Source: Saccharicrinis sp963677345
GTDB lineage: Bacteria; Bacteroidota; Bacteroidia; Bacteroidales; Marinilabiliaceae
Assembly: GCA_963677345.2 (NCBI GenBank)
Contig: CAXXLC010000012.1
Location: 338,476 to 402,475 of the forward strand
Length of the DNA: 64,000 bases
Direction of reading: 5' to 3'
This document shows, piece by piece, positions 53,058 through 63,082 of this stretch. The translations under genes were made by a program, and so were the position numbers. How positions within the stretch are numbered: the first letter of the stretch is position 1; every line of letters begins with the position of its first letter. Under the pieces are notes generated by a model. It was not told the DNA's origin and searched no databases. It saw nothing but the letters and a program-made list of their open reading frames with translations.

Positions 53058-54389
53058 TTGTATGTGATTATAGATCAAGTACATCTTTTGATATTGAGGT
53101 TTAAAAGTTTATTAATTGGTTTAAATATTTTTCGAGTGTTGAAAAAATATAAGAAGTCTATACAGGCGAATAAAAGTATTGCTGCTAATTTTTCGTATTT
53201 GTCTATATTACAAATATTTAATATGTTGCTACCTTTAGTGACATACCCTTATTTAATACGAGTATTAGGTGCTAATATATATGGTAAGATTGTCTTTGCT
53301 CAGGCAATAATTACATATTTATCGATAATTATTAATTTCGGGTTTAATATATCTGCCACCAAAGATGTTGCTCAATATAGAGAAAATTATAAAAAATTAG
53401 GAGAGGTTGTTTCTTCTGTATTGATTATTAAAGCTATACTTTGGATAGTAGCATTGTTAATATTAATGTTATTAATAATGTTTATTCCATCTATCAAGGC
53501 TGATTGGGATTTATATATATTAACTTTTGGAATTACAATTAATGAATTTTTGTTTGCTCAATGGTATTTTCAAGGACGTGAAAAGATGCGTTATATTACC
53601 ATTATTAATGTAGCTTCAAAAAGTCTCTTTACTGTTTTAATATTTATAGGTGTAAAAAGTAAATCAGATTATCTCTTAGTTCCTGCGTTCAATACAGCAG
53701 GAGCATTTTTAGGTGGAATAGCCTCAATTTATGTTATCAGGTATTTACACAAGATTAAGTTTTCATTACAAAGAAAAAAAGAAATAAAATATTATTTTTT
53801 AGAAAGTATACCTCTTTTTATCTCAGTAGCATCAGTTCAGGTTTATGTTAATGCCAATCGTGTTTTAGTTGGTACTTTTCTCGGCATGGGAGATCTTGCA
53901 TATTATGATTTAGGAGAAAAGATTTTGCGTTTGCTTAAGATTCCAGTTAGTATGTTAGGTCAAGCTAGCTTTCCTTCAATTGTTAGAGCAAAAAATATAA
54001 AGTTGATAAATAGGTTCTTGATTGTTGGTTTCGTTATAACCCTTCTGCTTGTAAGTTTAGTTTATGTTTTTAGTGGATTTATAGTAAATGTTATAGGTGG
54101 AGAAAGTATGCATGAGGCAATATGGGTAATGCGAGGTCTATCAATTTCTGCTATACCTGTTGCTATTAGCCAATTTTTAGGAAGTTCACGGCTCATTGTA
54201 TTCGGTTATAAAAAGAATTTTACACAGATAGTTTTAAGCTCAGGTTTATTTTTTGGAGTATTATGTGTATTTTTTTATTTTTTGAACTACCTAAATTTGA
54301 TTGGATTTACATTTATAGCAGTAGCTACTGAATTTTGGGTGATGGGTTTAATGTTTTTTATATGTTATAAAAAGAGATTATTATGGTAA
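53058..54389 (+). CDS. wzx: Wzx-type O-antigen/capsule flippase
   Basis: This 443-residue MOP-superfamily transporter has about twelve membrane segments, beginning with NFSYLSILQIFNMLLPLVTYP, followed by YLIRVLGANIYGKIVFAQAI (about residues 74-93). The start is uncertain: the earliest in-frame codon is TTG at 53058, but similar proteins start near LKKYKKSI, which would be GTG at 53136 or TTG at 53139. It should flip the second cluster's repeat unit. It overlaps glf by seven bases. Confidence 0.9.
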   Translation: MYVIIDQVHLLILRFKSLLIGLNIFRVLKKYKKSIQANKSIAANFSYLSILQIFNMLLPLVTYPYLIRVLGANIYGKIVFAQAIITYLSIIINFGFNISATKDVAQYRENYKKLGEVVSSVLIIKAILWIVALLILMLLIMFIPSIKADWDLYILTFGITINEFLFAQWYFQGREKMRYITIINVASKSLFTVLIFIGVKSKSDYLLVPAFNTAGAFLGGIASIYVIRYLHKIKFSLQRKKEIKYYFLESIPLFISVASVQVYVNANRVLVGTFLGMGDLAYYDLGEKILRLLKIPVSMLGQASFPSIVRAKNIKLINRFLIVGFVITLLLVSLVYVFSGFIVNVIGGESMHEAIWVMRGLSISAIPVAISQFLGSSRLIVFGYKKNFTQIVLSSGLFFGVLCVFFYFLNYLNLIGFTFIAVATEFWVMGLMFFICYKKRLLW

Positions 54390-55495
54390 AATATGACTAC
54401 TTAATTGTTGGAGCAGGTTTGTATGGTTCTATTTTTGCTAACGAATCAAGAAAAAGAGGTTATAGATGTCTTGTTGTTGATAAAAGAAATCATATAGGAG
54501 GTAATTGTTATACTCAAAATATAAATGGAATCAATGTACATAAATATGGAGCCCACATTTTTCATACTAGTAAAGAAAAGGTCTGGAATTATTTAAATTC
54601 TTATGTAAGATTTAATCATTACATAAATTCTCCAGTTGCAAACTTTAATGGTAAATTATATAATCTACCGTTTAATATGAATACTTTTTACCAATTATGG
54701 GGAGTTACAACTCCGTTAGAGGCAAAGGAAAAAATAGAAGAGCAAAAGTCTGAATTTAGTCATATTAAAGAGCCAAAAAATTTAGAAGAGCAAGCTTTGG
54801 TTTTGGGAGGAAGGGATATTTATGAGAAACTAATTAAAGGATATTCAGAGAAACAATGGGGACGATCTGCAATTGATATTCCTGCTTTTATTATTAAGCG
54901 ATTACCATTTCGTTTTACTTTTGACAATAATTATTTTAATGATCCTTATCAGGGGGTAGTTGTAGGTGGGTATACTTCATTATTTGAAAAGCTGTTGGAA
55001 GGAGTTGAGGTAAAGCTTAATACGGATTATTTTACAGAGAGGAATGAATTGGAGCAATTGGCAGAGAAGATTGTTTATACAGGGCCAATAGATCAGTTTT
55101 TTGAATATAAGTTTGGACCATTGGAGTATAGAAGTTTAAGGTTTGAACAAGAGCTTCTAAAAGAGGTTGATAATTATCAGGGCAATGCTGTGATTAATTA
55201 TACGGAATCAGAAGTTCCATACACAAGAATCATAGAACATAAGCATTTTGAATTTGGGCAACAAGCTGGTACGGTTATTACCAAGGAATATCCTTCAGAT
55301 TGGAAAGTTGGAGATGAACCATACTATCCTATCAATGATTTAATTAATAATAAAAAGTATAGTGAATACTCTAATCTTGGAAATAATATTCCTAATGTAA
55401 TATTTGGCGGTAGATTGGGTACTTATAAATACTATAATATGGATCAGGTAGTAGATGAAGTATTGAGTTTTTTTGATAATAAGTTTAATAGTTAA
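54383..55495 (+). CDS. glf: UDP-galactopyranose mutase
   Basis: This 370-residue flavoenzyme converts UDP-galactopyranose to UDP-galactofuranose. It has the FAD-binding DYLIVGAGLYGSIFANE (residues 4-20), DKRNHIGGNCYT, KYGAHIFHTS (about 54-63), YSEKQWG (about 154-160), YTGPIDQFFEY and the C-terminal GGRLGTYKYYNMD with the substrate-binding Arg. The second polysaccharide therefore probably contains galactofuranose. The gene overlaps wzx and is three bases before the next gene. Confidence 0.96.
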   Translation: MVKYDYLIVGAGLYGSIFANESRKRGYRCLVVDKRNHIGGNCYTQNINGINVHKYGAHIFHTSKEKVWNYLNSYVRFNHYINSPVANFNGKLYNLPFNMNTFYQLWGVTTPLEAKEKIEEQKSEFSHIKEPKNLEEQALVLGGRDIYEKLIKGYSEKQWGRSAIDIPAFIIKRLPFRFTFDNNYFNDPYQGVVVGGYTSLFEKLLEGVEVKLNTDYFTERNELEQLAEKIVYTGPIDQFFEYKFGPLEYRSLRFEQELLKEVDNYQGNAVINYTESEVPYTRIIEHKHFEFGQQAGTVITKEYPSDWKVGDEPYYPINDLINNKKYSEYSNLGNNIPNVIFGGRLGTYKYYNMDQVVDEVLSFFDNKFNS

Positions 55496-55498
55496 ATA

Positions 55499-56335
55499 AT
55501 GGAAAAGATAACCATACTAGTAGCTTCACATAAAAAAGTAGAGTTCCCAACTAGTGATATTCTATTGCCAATTCAGGTCGGAAAAGCACTTGCAAGTGAG
55601 GATTTACATATCCAAGGTGATAATACCGGTGATAATATTTCTGAGTTTAATAAATATTATTGTGAGATGTCGGCTATATACTGGGCCTGGAAGAACTTAA
55701 AAGATAGTGAATATATTGGGTTGTGCCATTATCGTAGATATTTTTCGATAAAAGGTGTGGGATTAAAAAAATATATTAGAAATCAGATATTTTTAAAACT
55801 AGGTTTTGTAATTAGAGCCTTGTTTCCTATTAATAAGTTTATGACGGATGAAAGTAGGATTGTTAGTTTTAAGGATTATTGTACAGAATTAGCAATTTTG
55901 GAAAAACAGCTTACTGAATCTATAAAAAGTAGAAAGATTGAACTGTTCTATATGAAACCTATTAAATGGGTTAATAGATCGATTGATGATCATTTTAGGA
56001 TTATAGGAAAGTATTATGTTAATCAATTATCAGATATTATAATAGAATCCTTTCCTAATTTTCAGCAGGCTTATAGGAAAGTAATGAACGGAAGGAAATT
56101 GTCATATTGTAATATGACAATTATGAAAAAAGAGCTGTTCAATGAGTATTGTAGCTTTATTTTTAGTGTCCTTGAAATCCATCGCAGATTAAATCAAAAT
56201 GAGGGGTATGCATATAATCGTGTTCTAGGTTATCTTGGTGAAATTTTAACTTATGTTTTTATAGTAAAGCATCAAGATGCAAATGATGTGAAAATGGAAC
56301 AGCTTAATTACGCAATAATAAAAGAGTATTTATAA
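55499..56335 (+). CDS. DUF4422 family glycosyltransferase-like protein
   Basis: This 278-residue protein has the family start ITILVASHKKVEFPTSD, DNTGDNISEFNKYYCEMSAIYWAWKN and the signature YIGLCHYRRYF (about residues 76-86). A C-terminal region with CNMTIMKKELFNEYC and YNRVLGYLGEIL follows. Members occur in capsule clusters and include galactofuranosyl- and other transferases; the precise sugar is not evident. It follows glf directly, which fits a galactofuranosyltransferase, but that is inference. Confidence 0.85.
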   Translation: MEKITILVASHKKVEFPTSDILLPIQVGKALASEDLHIQGDNTGDNISEFNKYYCEMSAIYWAWKNLKDSEYIGLCHYRRYFSIKGVGLKKYIRNQIFLKLGFVIRALFPINKFMTDESRIVSFKDYCTELAILEKQLTESIKSRKIELFYMKPIKWVNRSIDDHFRIIGKYYVNQLSDIIIESFPNFQQAYRKVMNGRKLSYCNMTIMKKELFNEYCSFIFSVLEIHRRLNQNEGYAYNRVLGYLGEILTYVFIVKHQDANDVKMEQLNYAIIKEYL

Positions 56336-56344
56336 GTATTATGT

Positions 56345-56827
56345 ATGAGGTTTGTATTATTTAAAATATATAAAGCTTTAGAATATTTCTTTTTCAACAA
56401 AGTATATATAAAATACTTGGTTTTCTTATTGAATGCAAGAGGACTTGGATTAAGGATTTATGGTTTCGGCATACAGATTGTTAGAAGTGAGAATGTTAAG
56501 CTAGGATCTAACGTAGCTCTCAACGGCCAAGTGTATATTAATGCTTCATATCCAATTATTATAGGAAATGATGTAGCAATATCCCAAGGTGCTAAATTAA
56601 TTACATTGACTTTAGATTATATGGAAAAGCCGATGAGAAAAAAGCATATAGGTGGACCTATAGAAATTGGGTGTAATGTTCAAGTAGGTGCTGGTGCAAT
56701 AATATTACCTAATGTAAAAATTGGAAGTAATGTTGTTGTAGCTGCAGGTAGTGTAGTTACAAAATGCGTAGAAAATGATGTAATTGTAGGTGGTGTTCCT
56801 GCAAAAGTGATTAAAAAAATACTTTAG
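56345..56827 (+). CDS. Hexapeptide acyltransferase
   Basis: This 160-residue left-handed beta-helix protein has hexapeptide turns (VKLGSNVALNGQVYINASYPIIIGNDVAISQG from about residue 50). It closes with VGAGAIILPNVKIGSNVVVAAGSVVTK and VGGVPAKVIKKI. The usual catalytic His (often in SHD) is not obvious; the equivalent stretch reads ITLTLDYME, so the enzyme may be impaired or use another residue. It likely acetylates a sugar of the second polymer. Confidence 0.82.
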   Translation: MRFVLFKIYKALEYFFFNKVYIKYLVFLLNARGLGLRIYGFGIQIVRSENVKLGSNVALNGQVYINASYPIIIGNDVAISQGAKLITLTLDYMEKPMRKKHIGGPIEIGCNVQVGAGAIILPNVKIGSNVVVAAGSVVTKCVENDVIVGGVPAKVIKKIL

Positions 56828-56845
56828 TTTTGAAAGTGATTTATT

Positions 56846-57769
56846 ATGCCAGTATTTCTAAAAACATTTATCAATAATAGAATGTTACAATTTTTAAGAA
56901 AAATCAATAGCTATATTAGTTGCCGGGTATTAAGTGATAGGATATTTGTTAAAAAAGAATATAAAAATGCTCTAGGTAAGAGTTTGAATTTAAAAGATCC
57001 TAAAACGCTAAATGAGAAAATATGCTGGTTAAAACTTTATGATAGAACAAGATTGCATACTATCTGTGCGGATAAATTTACAGTGAGAGGTTATGTGAAA
57101 GAAAAAATAGGTGAAGATTTCCTAATTCCGTTATTGTTCCATACTGAATGTCCTAGTGAGTTGAAATGTGATGTGCTAAAAGAATTTCCATGTATTATTA
57201 AGACGAATCATGATAGCGGAGGAGGAATTGTTATTCGACATATTGATGATTTTGATAAAGAAAAGGTTCAAAAGCATTTTAGGAAAAAGTTAAATACAAA
57301 CTATTATTACCATTCTAAAGAATGGCAATATAAGAATATTAGACCATATATTATCGTAGAAAAGTTGATTTTAGATTTGGATGGAAAAATACCTAGAGAT
57401 TATAAATTTCATTGTTTCCATGGTAAAGTTGAAGTTATAGAAGTTGACTTCGATCGATATGAAAATCATAAAAGAAACTATTACAATACGGATTGGGAAT
57501 TATTACCTTTTACATGGGGAACTCCTTATGGTAATCAAACTAAAGTAGATAATTATAAAAACAAAGTTGCCCCTCCTTCAAAACTTTCAGAAATGATAAC
57601 AATAGCCGAAAAATTATCTTTGGCATTTAAATATGTTAGAATTGATTTGTATTGCGTAAATAAGAAAATTTATTTTGGTGAGATAACTTTTCATCATGAT
57701 AGTGGAAAGGGAAAATTTGAGCCTGAAGAATTTGATTTGTATTACGGAAATAAATTGAAATTATTTTAA
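56846..57769 (+). CDS. TupA-like ATP-grasp protein
   Basis: This 307-residue ATP-grasp-fold protein has LNLKDPKTLNEKICWLKLYDR (about residues 48-68), the ADKFTVRGYV segment, FPCIIKTNHDSGGGIVI (about 113-129), KIPRDYKFHCFHGKVEVIEVD and VRIDLYCVNKKIYFGEITFHHDSGKGKF with metal-binding Asp/Glu. The family is named for TupA of teichuronopeptide synthesis and is thought to ligate an amino acid or similar group in capsule clusters. It stands between an acyltransferase and a glycosyltransferase. Confidence 0.85.
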   Translation: MPVFLKTFINNRMLQFLRKINSYISCRVLSDRIFVKKEYKNALGKSLNLKDPKTLNEKICWLKLYDRTRLHTICADKFTVRGYVKEKIGEDFLIPLLFHTECPSELKCDVLKEFPCIIKTNHDSGGGIVIRHIDDFDKEKVQKHFRKKLNTNYYYHSKEWQYKNIRPYIIVEKLILDLDGKIPRDYKFHCFHGKVEVIEVDFDRYENHKRNYYNTDWELLPFTWGTPYGNQTKVDNYKNKVAPPSKLSEMITIAEKLSLAFKYVRIDLYCVNKKIYFGEITFHHDSGKGKFEPEEFDLYYGNKLKLF

Positions 57770-57773
57770 GTAT

Positions 57774-58766
57774 ATGAGAATATCAATTATAATGTCAATT
57801 TATAATGAACCAATAGAGTGGATTGATTTGTCCATAAAATCAATTTTAAAACAGTCATATAAATACTTTGAATTCATTATCATAAATGATAATCCTGCTA
57901 GAGAAGAAAATAAAAATCTTTTAATTAGATATAGTCTTTCAGATTCAAGAATTAAAATCATAAAAAATGAGTCTAATATAGGATTAACAAAATCTCTCAA
58001 TAAAGGTATTGAAATTGCAAAAGGTGATTATATTGCAAGAATGGATGCAGATGATGTTGCTGAGAAAGACAGGTTATTGACGCAATTAAATTTTATGGAA
58101 AGAAATCCTGATGTTATTGTATGTGGTAGTTATATAAGATTTTTGGGAGTTAAAAATAAAATTAATAAGGATTACAGAATTACAACAGAAGAGACAAAGG
58201 ATTATTTAATTATAGGTAGTCCAATGGCGCATCCTAGTGTAATGATGAGAATGGAATCAATAAAAGAACATAATCTTAGATATGATGAATCAATAACGTC
58301 ATCTCAAGATTATTATTTTTGGTATACATTGTGCAAGTATGGGAAAATAACAAATATTCCTAAAGTACTTTTAAATTATCGTCTTTCGGAAAAACAAATA
58401 AGTGTAAAAGATAATAATACACAGAAAGTAAATGCAATAAATTTAAGAAAAAGGATCATTCATGACTACTTTAATAATAAGGAGTTAGATAACTTTGTAA
58501 ATGATTTTTGTTTGAATAGGGAGTTTAGCTTTACAAAGTTTAGATTAATATCAAGACAAATTGTTGATAATAATAATGATAGTCGAGTAAAGCAACAGAT
58601 TAAATTGTTATTGTTTACTTTCTTAATTTCACAACCTATAAACTTGAAGAATAATTATGGACTCATTTTTAATCGGAATGTATGGAATGTAGGTTTTGGA
58701 TATAAATATACTTTAAGAGTGTTTTTTAATAATCTAATTAAACCGAGATATCCGCAATTATTATAA
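57774..58766 (+). CDS. Family 2 glycosyltransferase
   Basis: This 330-residue GT-A enzyme has ISIIMSIYNEPIEWIDLSIKSI, FIIINDNPAREENK, NIGLTKSLNKGIEIAKGDYIARMDADDVAE (with the MDADD metal site at about residues 88-92) and the family ending HPSVMMRME...YDESITSSQDYYFW. It is four bases after the ATP-grasp gene. The donor sugar is unknown. Confidence 0.9.
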   Translation: MRISIIMSIYNEPIEWIDLSIKSILKQSYKYFEFIIINDNPAREENKNLLIRYSLSDSRIKIIKNESNIGLTKSLNKGIEIAKGDYIARMDADDVAEKDRLLTQLNFMERNPDVIVCGSYIRFLGVKNKINKDYRITTEETKDYLIIGSPMAHPSVMMRMESIKEHNLRYDESITSSQDYYFWYTLCKYGKITNIPKVLLNYRLSEKQISVKDNNTQKVNAINLRKRIIHDYFNNKELDNFVNDFCLNREFSFTKFRLISRQIVDNNNDSRVKQQIKLLLFTFLISQPINLKNNYGLIFNRNVWNVGFGYKYTLRVFFNNLIKPRYPQLL

Positions 58767-58767
58767 T

Positions 58768-59613
58768 ATGAAATTTTCACTAATCCTCGCAACAATAAAT
58801 CGTGTAGATGAGCTATATCGCTTTTTTGATAGCTTGTTAGAGCAATCCTATAAAGAATTTGAAGTTATTTTAGTTGATCAAAATAAAGACAGTAGATTAA
58901 GTGTAGTAGTTGAACACTATATTACATTTTTGGATATTAAGCATATTAAAATTGAACCCAAAGGACTTTCAAATGCTAGAAATGTGGGTCTAGAACATAT
59001 TCAAGGCGATGTAATAGCTTTTCCTGATGATGATTGTTGGTATCCCAAAGATTTATTGTTAAATGTAGAAAGATTGTTTCATGAGACTTCACAATATTGG
59101 GGATTTACAGGTCGCTGTCAAAATGAACAAGGAGAAGAAAGTGTTGGAAAATTTCCAATGGAAGAAATGTTAGTTGAAAAAGATAACGTATTTAAAGTTG
59201 CAGTTTCAATTACAATTTTTGTTAGATATTGTGAGGAGTTTAAATTTAATGAGCAACTTGGAGTTGGAAGTAATACTGTTTATAAATCAGGGGAGGAAAC
59301 AGATTATGTGTTACAAATGCTAAGTAAGGGATATAAGTTGTTATATACGCCTGACATCATATTAGGACATCCTTCTGAGTTTGTAAAAGGTGGCGCAATG
59401 GAATTGTATAAAAAAGCAAAACAGTATGGTGTGGGATTTGGGTATTTATTGAAATGTTATAAATTTAATTATGCTACAATTATTAAATATTTGGTAAGAC
59501 CAATTGGTGGTTGTTTTCTAAGTTTAATATTGCTACGGATAGATAAGGTTATGTATTATATAGGTTCTTTTCTTGGCCGTATAAAAGGATTTTTCTATGA
59601 GAGTAAAGCTTAG
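58768..59613 (+). CDS. Family 2 glycosyltransferase
   Basis: This 281-residue GT-A enzyme has FSLILATINRVDELYRFFDSL, VILVDQNKDSRLSVVVEHY, GLSNARNVGLEHIQGDVIAFPDDDCWYP (with the DDD metal site at about residues 87-89) and LGVGSNTVYKSGEETDYVLQML. The protein starts one base after the previous gene ends and overlaps the wzy start by 17 bases. Some members of this subgroup transfer rhamnose or galactofuranose; the sequence does not decide. Confidence 0.9.
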   Translation: MKFSLILATINRVDELYRFFDSLLEQSYKEFEVILVDQNKDSRLSVVVEHYITFLDIKHIKIEPKGLSNARNVGLEHIQGDVIAFPDDDCWYPKDLLLNVERLFHETSQYWGFTGRCQNEQGEESVGKFPMEEMLVEKDNVFKVAVSITIFVRYCEEFKFNEQLGVGSNTVYKSGEETDYVLQMLSKGYKLLYTPDIILGHPSEFVKGGAMELYKKAKQYGVGFGYLLKCYKFNYATIIKYLVRPIGGCFLSLILLRIDKVMYYIGSFLGRIKGFFYESKA

Positions 59614-60899
59614 TAGAATTAAGACCTTATTGGTGATTTTTTCTGCTTTAATCTTTGTGTATTTTAATGTAGTCCCTTTGGTAATTACTATTACTGCTTG
59701 GTTTATATTTATATTTTGTAGGTTTGGTTTATCCATTTATCGACAACGTGATTTTGTTGATAATCTCACCTTATTTTTTCTATCTTTATATTTCTTATTT
59801 AATATTTATCCCACTTCCATTGAGTTTACCTATTTTAATATTAGTCCCTCTGATATTGAAGACAGTTTAAGAAATAGTTTTTTAGTAATATTAATAATTG
59901 CATTATTGCTTGAATTATCAAGTAACTTGAGGAAACAATCGATTATAATTAATCGATTTAAAGAAAATATAAGTTTATCTCATGGAAAAATAAAATTGTT
60001 TTTTGCTAGAATTATTTTAGTTGGATTAGGCATATATACATTATATGTAATAAGTAGCATTGGTCTTTCAACATATTTTGAGAATATGCGAAAAGAAGGC
60101 GGTGCGATTTTTTTTGTGGGAAATCAGTATTTTCAAATTTTATTAATACCTGTTAGTATATATATATTAGCCTATAATGCCTACAGTGAACATAGTGTTT
60201 TAATGAAAAAGGTGAATGTAATAGTAGTCTGCTTTTTTTGGTTTATGTATATATTATCTGGTGCTAGAAAAGAACTTTTTATCTTTTGTGTTAGTATAGT
60301 TGGTTTGGGGATTATTAATATTAAACAACACAAATGGGGATTGATAATGGGGTCTTTTTTGTTGTTAAGTCTTGGCTTTTTTAGAGAGGGGATTGTTGAT
60401 TTTGAAAGGTTAATAGTTGTTTTTCATGAATATATTTTTCCTCAAGTACGTACAGTTTATTGCAGAACATTTAATTAACGATTATGATACTTCATTGGTT
60501 TTGGAAAAATCAAATTTATTTAATGGAGTAAATGCCATGTTTCCTTCCTTTTTGAGGATAAATGAATATAAAGGATTAGGTTCATCATTACTAGATTCGC
60601 TTTCATATATACCATTAGGAATTGGTGCGCATCCCCTTGGCGAAGCGATTTTAAATTTTGGGAAATATGGATATTTAGTTTTTATTATAGTGTTCTTTTT
60701 TTGTTATAACCTAATATTTTTTATCGCTAAAAATGGTCTTCCTGAATTATTGATTATAGCTATTGGATACTTTTCAATTATTGGAAGATCTGATTTATGG
60801 TTATCTGTATTTTTTCTTAGTTATTCATCATTTTTCATGTTTCTCATGTGTAGAAATATAAAAATAGATGGCAAAAATAGTGTATATGATAATAATTAA
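59597..60899 (+). pseudogene. wzy: Wzy-type O-antigen polymerase, frameshifted
   Basis: Two overlapping frames encode one polymerase of about 433 residues. The first (59597-60478) has about eight membrane segments and the family phrase SGARKELFIFCVS, and ends VVFHEYIFPQVRTVYCRTFN. The second (from about 60447 to 60899) continues QFIAEHLINDYDTSLVLEK and IPLGIGAHPLGEAILNFGKYG. Removing one base at about 60446 (within CTCAAGTACG) would restore EYIFPQYVQFIAEHL, which fits the family. This is a real single-base insertion, an assembly error or a recoding site. If real, the polymer may be a single repeat unit unless another Wzy exists; the protein at 61919 is a possible replacement. Confidence 0.82.
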
Positions 60900-61932
60900 T
60901 GCTAGATTTTTAACTCAAAAAATTACAGGCGTTCAGCGATTTGCAATTGAGTTGTCAAAGTGCTTAAAGGAGACGGATATAGATTTAAAGTGGGTTGGGC
61001 CCAAAAATATCGTAAATCAAGACTTTGTTAAGTTTTTTGATGTCGAATTAATAGGCAATAAAACAGGTCACCTTTGGGAGCAAATTGATTTACCTATATA
61101 TTTAAAGAAGAAGGGAAATCCATTATTGCTTAATTTATGTAATTCAGCTCCTTTGTTTTATAAAAACTCTGTGTCAACAATACATGATTTAGCTTTTTTA
61201 GAAAATCCCAAATGGTTTTCCAGAAAGTTTTACTGGTATTATAGATTTTTGATCCCCAAAGTAGCATCTGTTTCAAGACATTTATTAACTGTTAGTGAAT
61301 TTTCGAAAAAAGAATTATGTAGAAAGCTTTTTATTAAAGAGGATAAAGTAACAGTTATTAGTAATTCTGTTTCTGATAGTTTTTTTAAAGAAAAAAGAGA
61401 AGGAGAGGGTGATTATATCTTATTTGTAGGGTCATTAGATCCTAGAAAAAATTTACTGAAATTAATGGAGGCGATGGACTACGTACCTGAGTCGGTTAAA
61501 TTAAAAGTTGTTGGGTGTGGAAACAAAAGTTTTTCAAAATCAAATAATTCAATAAGAAATCAAAAAATTGAAATATTAGGTTATGTTAGTGATGAAGAAC
61601 TGAATGAATTATATAGGAAAGCTAGAGCATTTATATATCCTTCATTATATGAAGGTTTTGGTATTCCACCTTTAGAGGCTCAGGCCATGGGAGTTCCGAT
61701 TTTAATTTCTGATATACCTGTATTCAAAGAAAATTTTGGTAACTCAGCAAAATATTGTAATCCAAATGATTCAAAAGATATGGCTGAATCTATTATAAGG
61801 CTCTTTTTTTTACCCCCAAAAGAAAGAATTAGATTAATTGAAAAAGGCTATTTAAATGTAAATAGATATTCATGGCATAAATCTTCAAAAGTATTAGTTA
61901 ATGAACTATTAAAGGTTAATGGTGGTAAATAA
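60886..61932 (+). CDS. Family 4 glycosyltransferase
   Basis: This 348-residue GT-B enzyme starts at MIIINARFLTQKITGVQRFAI (60886), because an ATG six codons earlier adds nothing family-like. It has VSTIHDLAFLENPKWFSRKF, VISNSVSDSFF at the hinge, YILFVGSLDPRKNLLKLMEAM and FIYPSLYEGFGIPPLEAQAMGVPIL (about residues 246-270). It resembles mannosyltransferases of the WbaZ/MtfB type. It overlaps wzy by 14 bases and the next gene by 14 bases. Confidence 0.92.
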   Translation: MIIINARFLTQKITGVQRFAIELSKCLKETDIDLKWVGPKNIVNQDFVKFFDVELIGNKTGHLWEQIDLPIYLKKKGNPLLLNLCNSAPLFYKNSVSTIHDLAFLENPKWFSRKFYWYYRFLIPKVASVSRHLLTVSEFSKKELCRKLFIKEDKVTVISNSVSDSFFKEKREGEGDYILFVGSLDPRKNLLKLMEAMDYVPESVKLKVVGCGNKSFSKSNNSIRNQKIEILGYVSDEELNELYRKARAFIYPSLYEGFGIPPLEAQAMGVPILISDIPVFKENFGNSAKYCNPNDSKDMAESIIRLFFLPPKERIRLIEKGYLNVNRYSWHKSSKVLVNELLKVNGGK

Positions 61933-63082
61933 TTCTAATAAATACCTTGGTTTTGTTATTATTGTGCTGCATTTCTTTTTGGAATTTTTAGTCAAATTGT
62001 TATTGTTTATTGGTGTAGATAAAGATCCTGGTAATTCAATAATTGTTTATTGCAAGATGTTTATATTTATTGGGTTGTTATGGTTAGCTGGTCTTAATTT
62101 TAATTCCAATAAACGGTTATTGTTAAGCCTTTTGTTTATTTGTGTATTGGGATTAATTGGTTGGTATACTTACATTCAAAGCGTAGATGCAAAAGAACTC
62201 TATGTTTTTGTAAAGACTATGGCCAGATATACTTATCCATTTTTATGGATGATTTTTTTCTCAATACTATCGTCTAAGCAGTTAAAAAATAGTCTGAATG
62301 GGTTTAGGGTTGTTCTTTTTGTTAACACCATACTTATTATAACTGGATATGTTTTTAATGTCAGTCTATTTGCATCATACATAAATCGATTTGGCTACGA
62401 TGGAGTTTTTTATCTTGCAAATGATGCAAGTGCTTTTTATTTGTTAGGATTGGCTTTAATATATAATCGATTTTTATCTAACCGGGATTGGGTTAATGTC
62501 TTGGAGCTTATATTTGTATTAATAGGAAGTTTGATGCTAGGAACTAAAACCGCCTATCTTTTTTTAATAATATTCTCTGGATACCATATATGTACATCAA
62601 AAAAGTATTTTCAAGGGGCGTTGGTTGCCACGCTAACATTAACAATTATTTTCGTTTCTGGAATATTTAAATTTTTTCTTGATTTAGCTAATTCGACTAG
62701 TATTGGGAGTTCTGTATTTAGTTTTAGAAACGAATTAGTAAATAGCAGAATAATGCCACTTATAAAAGAATGGTCAATAATTAATTATTTGTTTGGAGGA
62801 TGTAATTATCTTGAGACATATGTTCAAATGGATATTATTGATGTTTTTATATTTTTTGGAATAGTTGGAGGATGTTTGTATTTAGGTGTATTTTTTAAAA
62901 GAATCTTTTACATTAAAGGTAATAGATATTTACTTATAATAGGAATTTTATATATTATTCTTGGTGGTTTAGCAGGGCACTTCTATCCTAGTGGTGTTGT
63001 TGCAATATATTTAGCATTAGTTTCAATATTATTAAAAAACAGATCGATTGAAAGTAGCATTAGTTCAGGATTGGCTCACTGA
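61919..63082 (+). CDS. O-antigen ligase/polymerase-like membrane protein
   Basis: This 387-residue protein has about ten to twelve membrane segments. It has a cytoplasmic or periplasmic loop with SVFSFRNELVNSRIMPLIKEWSI (about residues 262-284) and the GGCNYLETYVQMDIIDVFIFFG phrase typical of the EpsG/ligase-like group. It could be the Wzy or a ligase of this cluster; with wzy frameshifted it is the obvious alternative. Its 3' end overlaps the next gene by 35 bases. Confidence 0.8.
   Translation: MVVNNSNKYLGFVIIVLHFFLEFLVKLLLFIGVDKDPGNSIIVYCKMFIFIGLLWLAGLNFNSNKRLLLSLLFICVLGLIGWYTYIQSVDAKELYVFVKTMARYTYPFLWMIFFSILSSKQLKNSLNGFRVVLFVNTILIITGYVFNVSLFASYINRFGYDGVFYLANDASAFYLLGLALIYNRFLSNRDWVNVLELIFVLIGSLMLGTKTAYLFLIIFSGYHICTSKKYFQGALVATLTLTIIFVSGIFKFFLDLANSTSIGSSVFSFRNELVNSRIMPLIKEWSIINYLFGGCNYLETYVQMDIIDVFIFFGIVGGCLYLGVFFKRIFYIKGNRYLLIIGILYIILGGLAGHFYPSGVVAIYLALVSILLKNRSIESSISSGLAH

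Noticed and set aside
53058..53135. Extra N-terminal residues of the second Wzx
   Set aside because: The TTG at 53058 is the first in-frame codon, but the family-like start is near 53136-53141; the longer form is kept in the coordinates only because the true start cannot be fixed.
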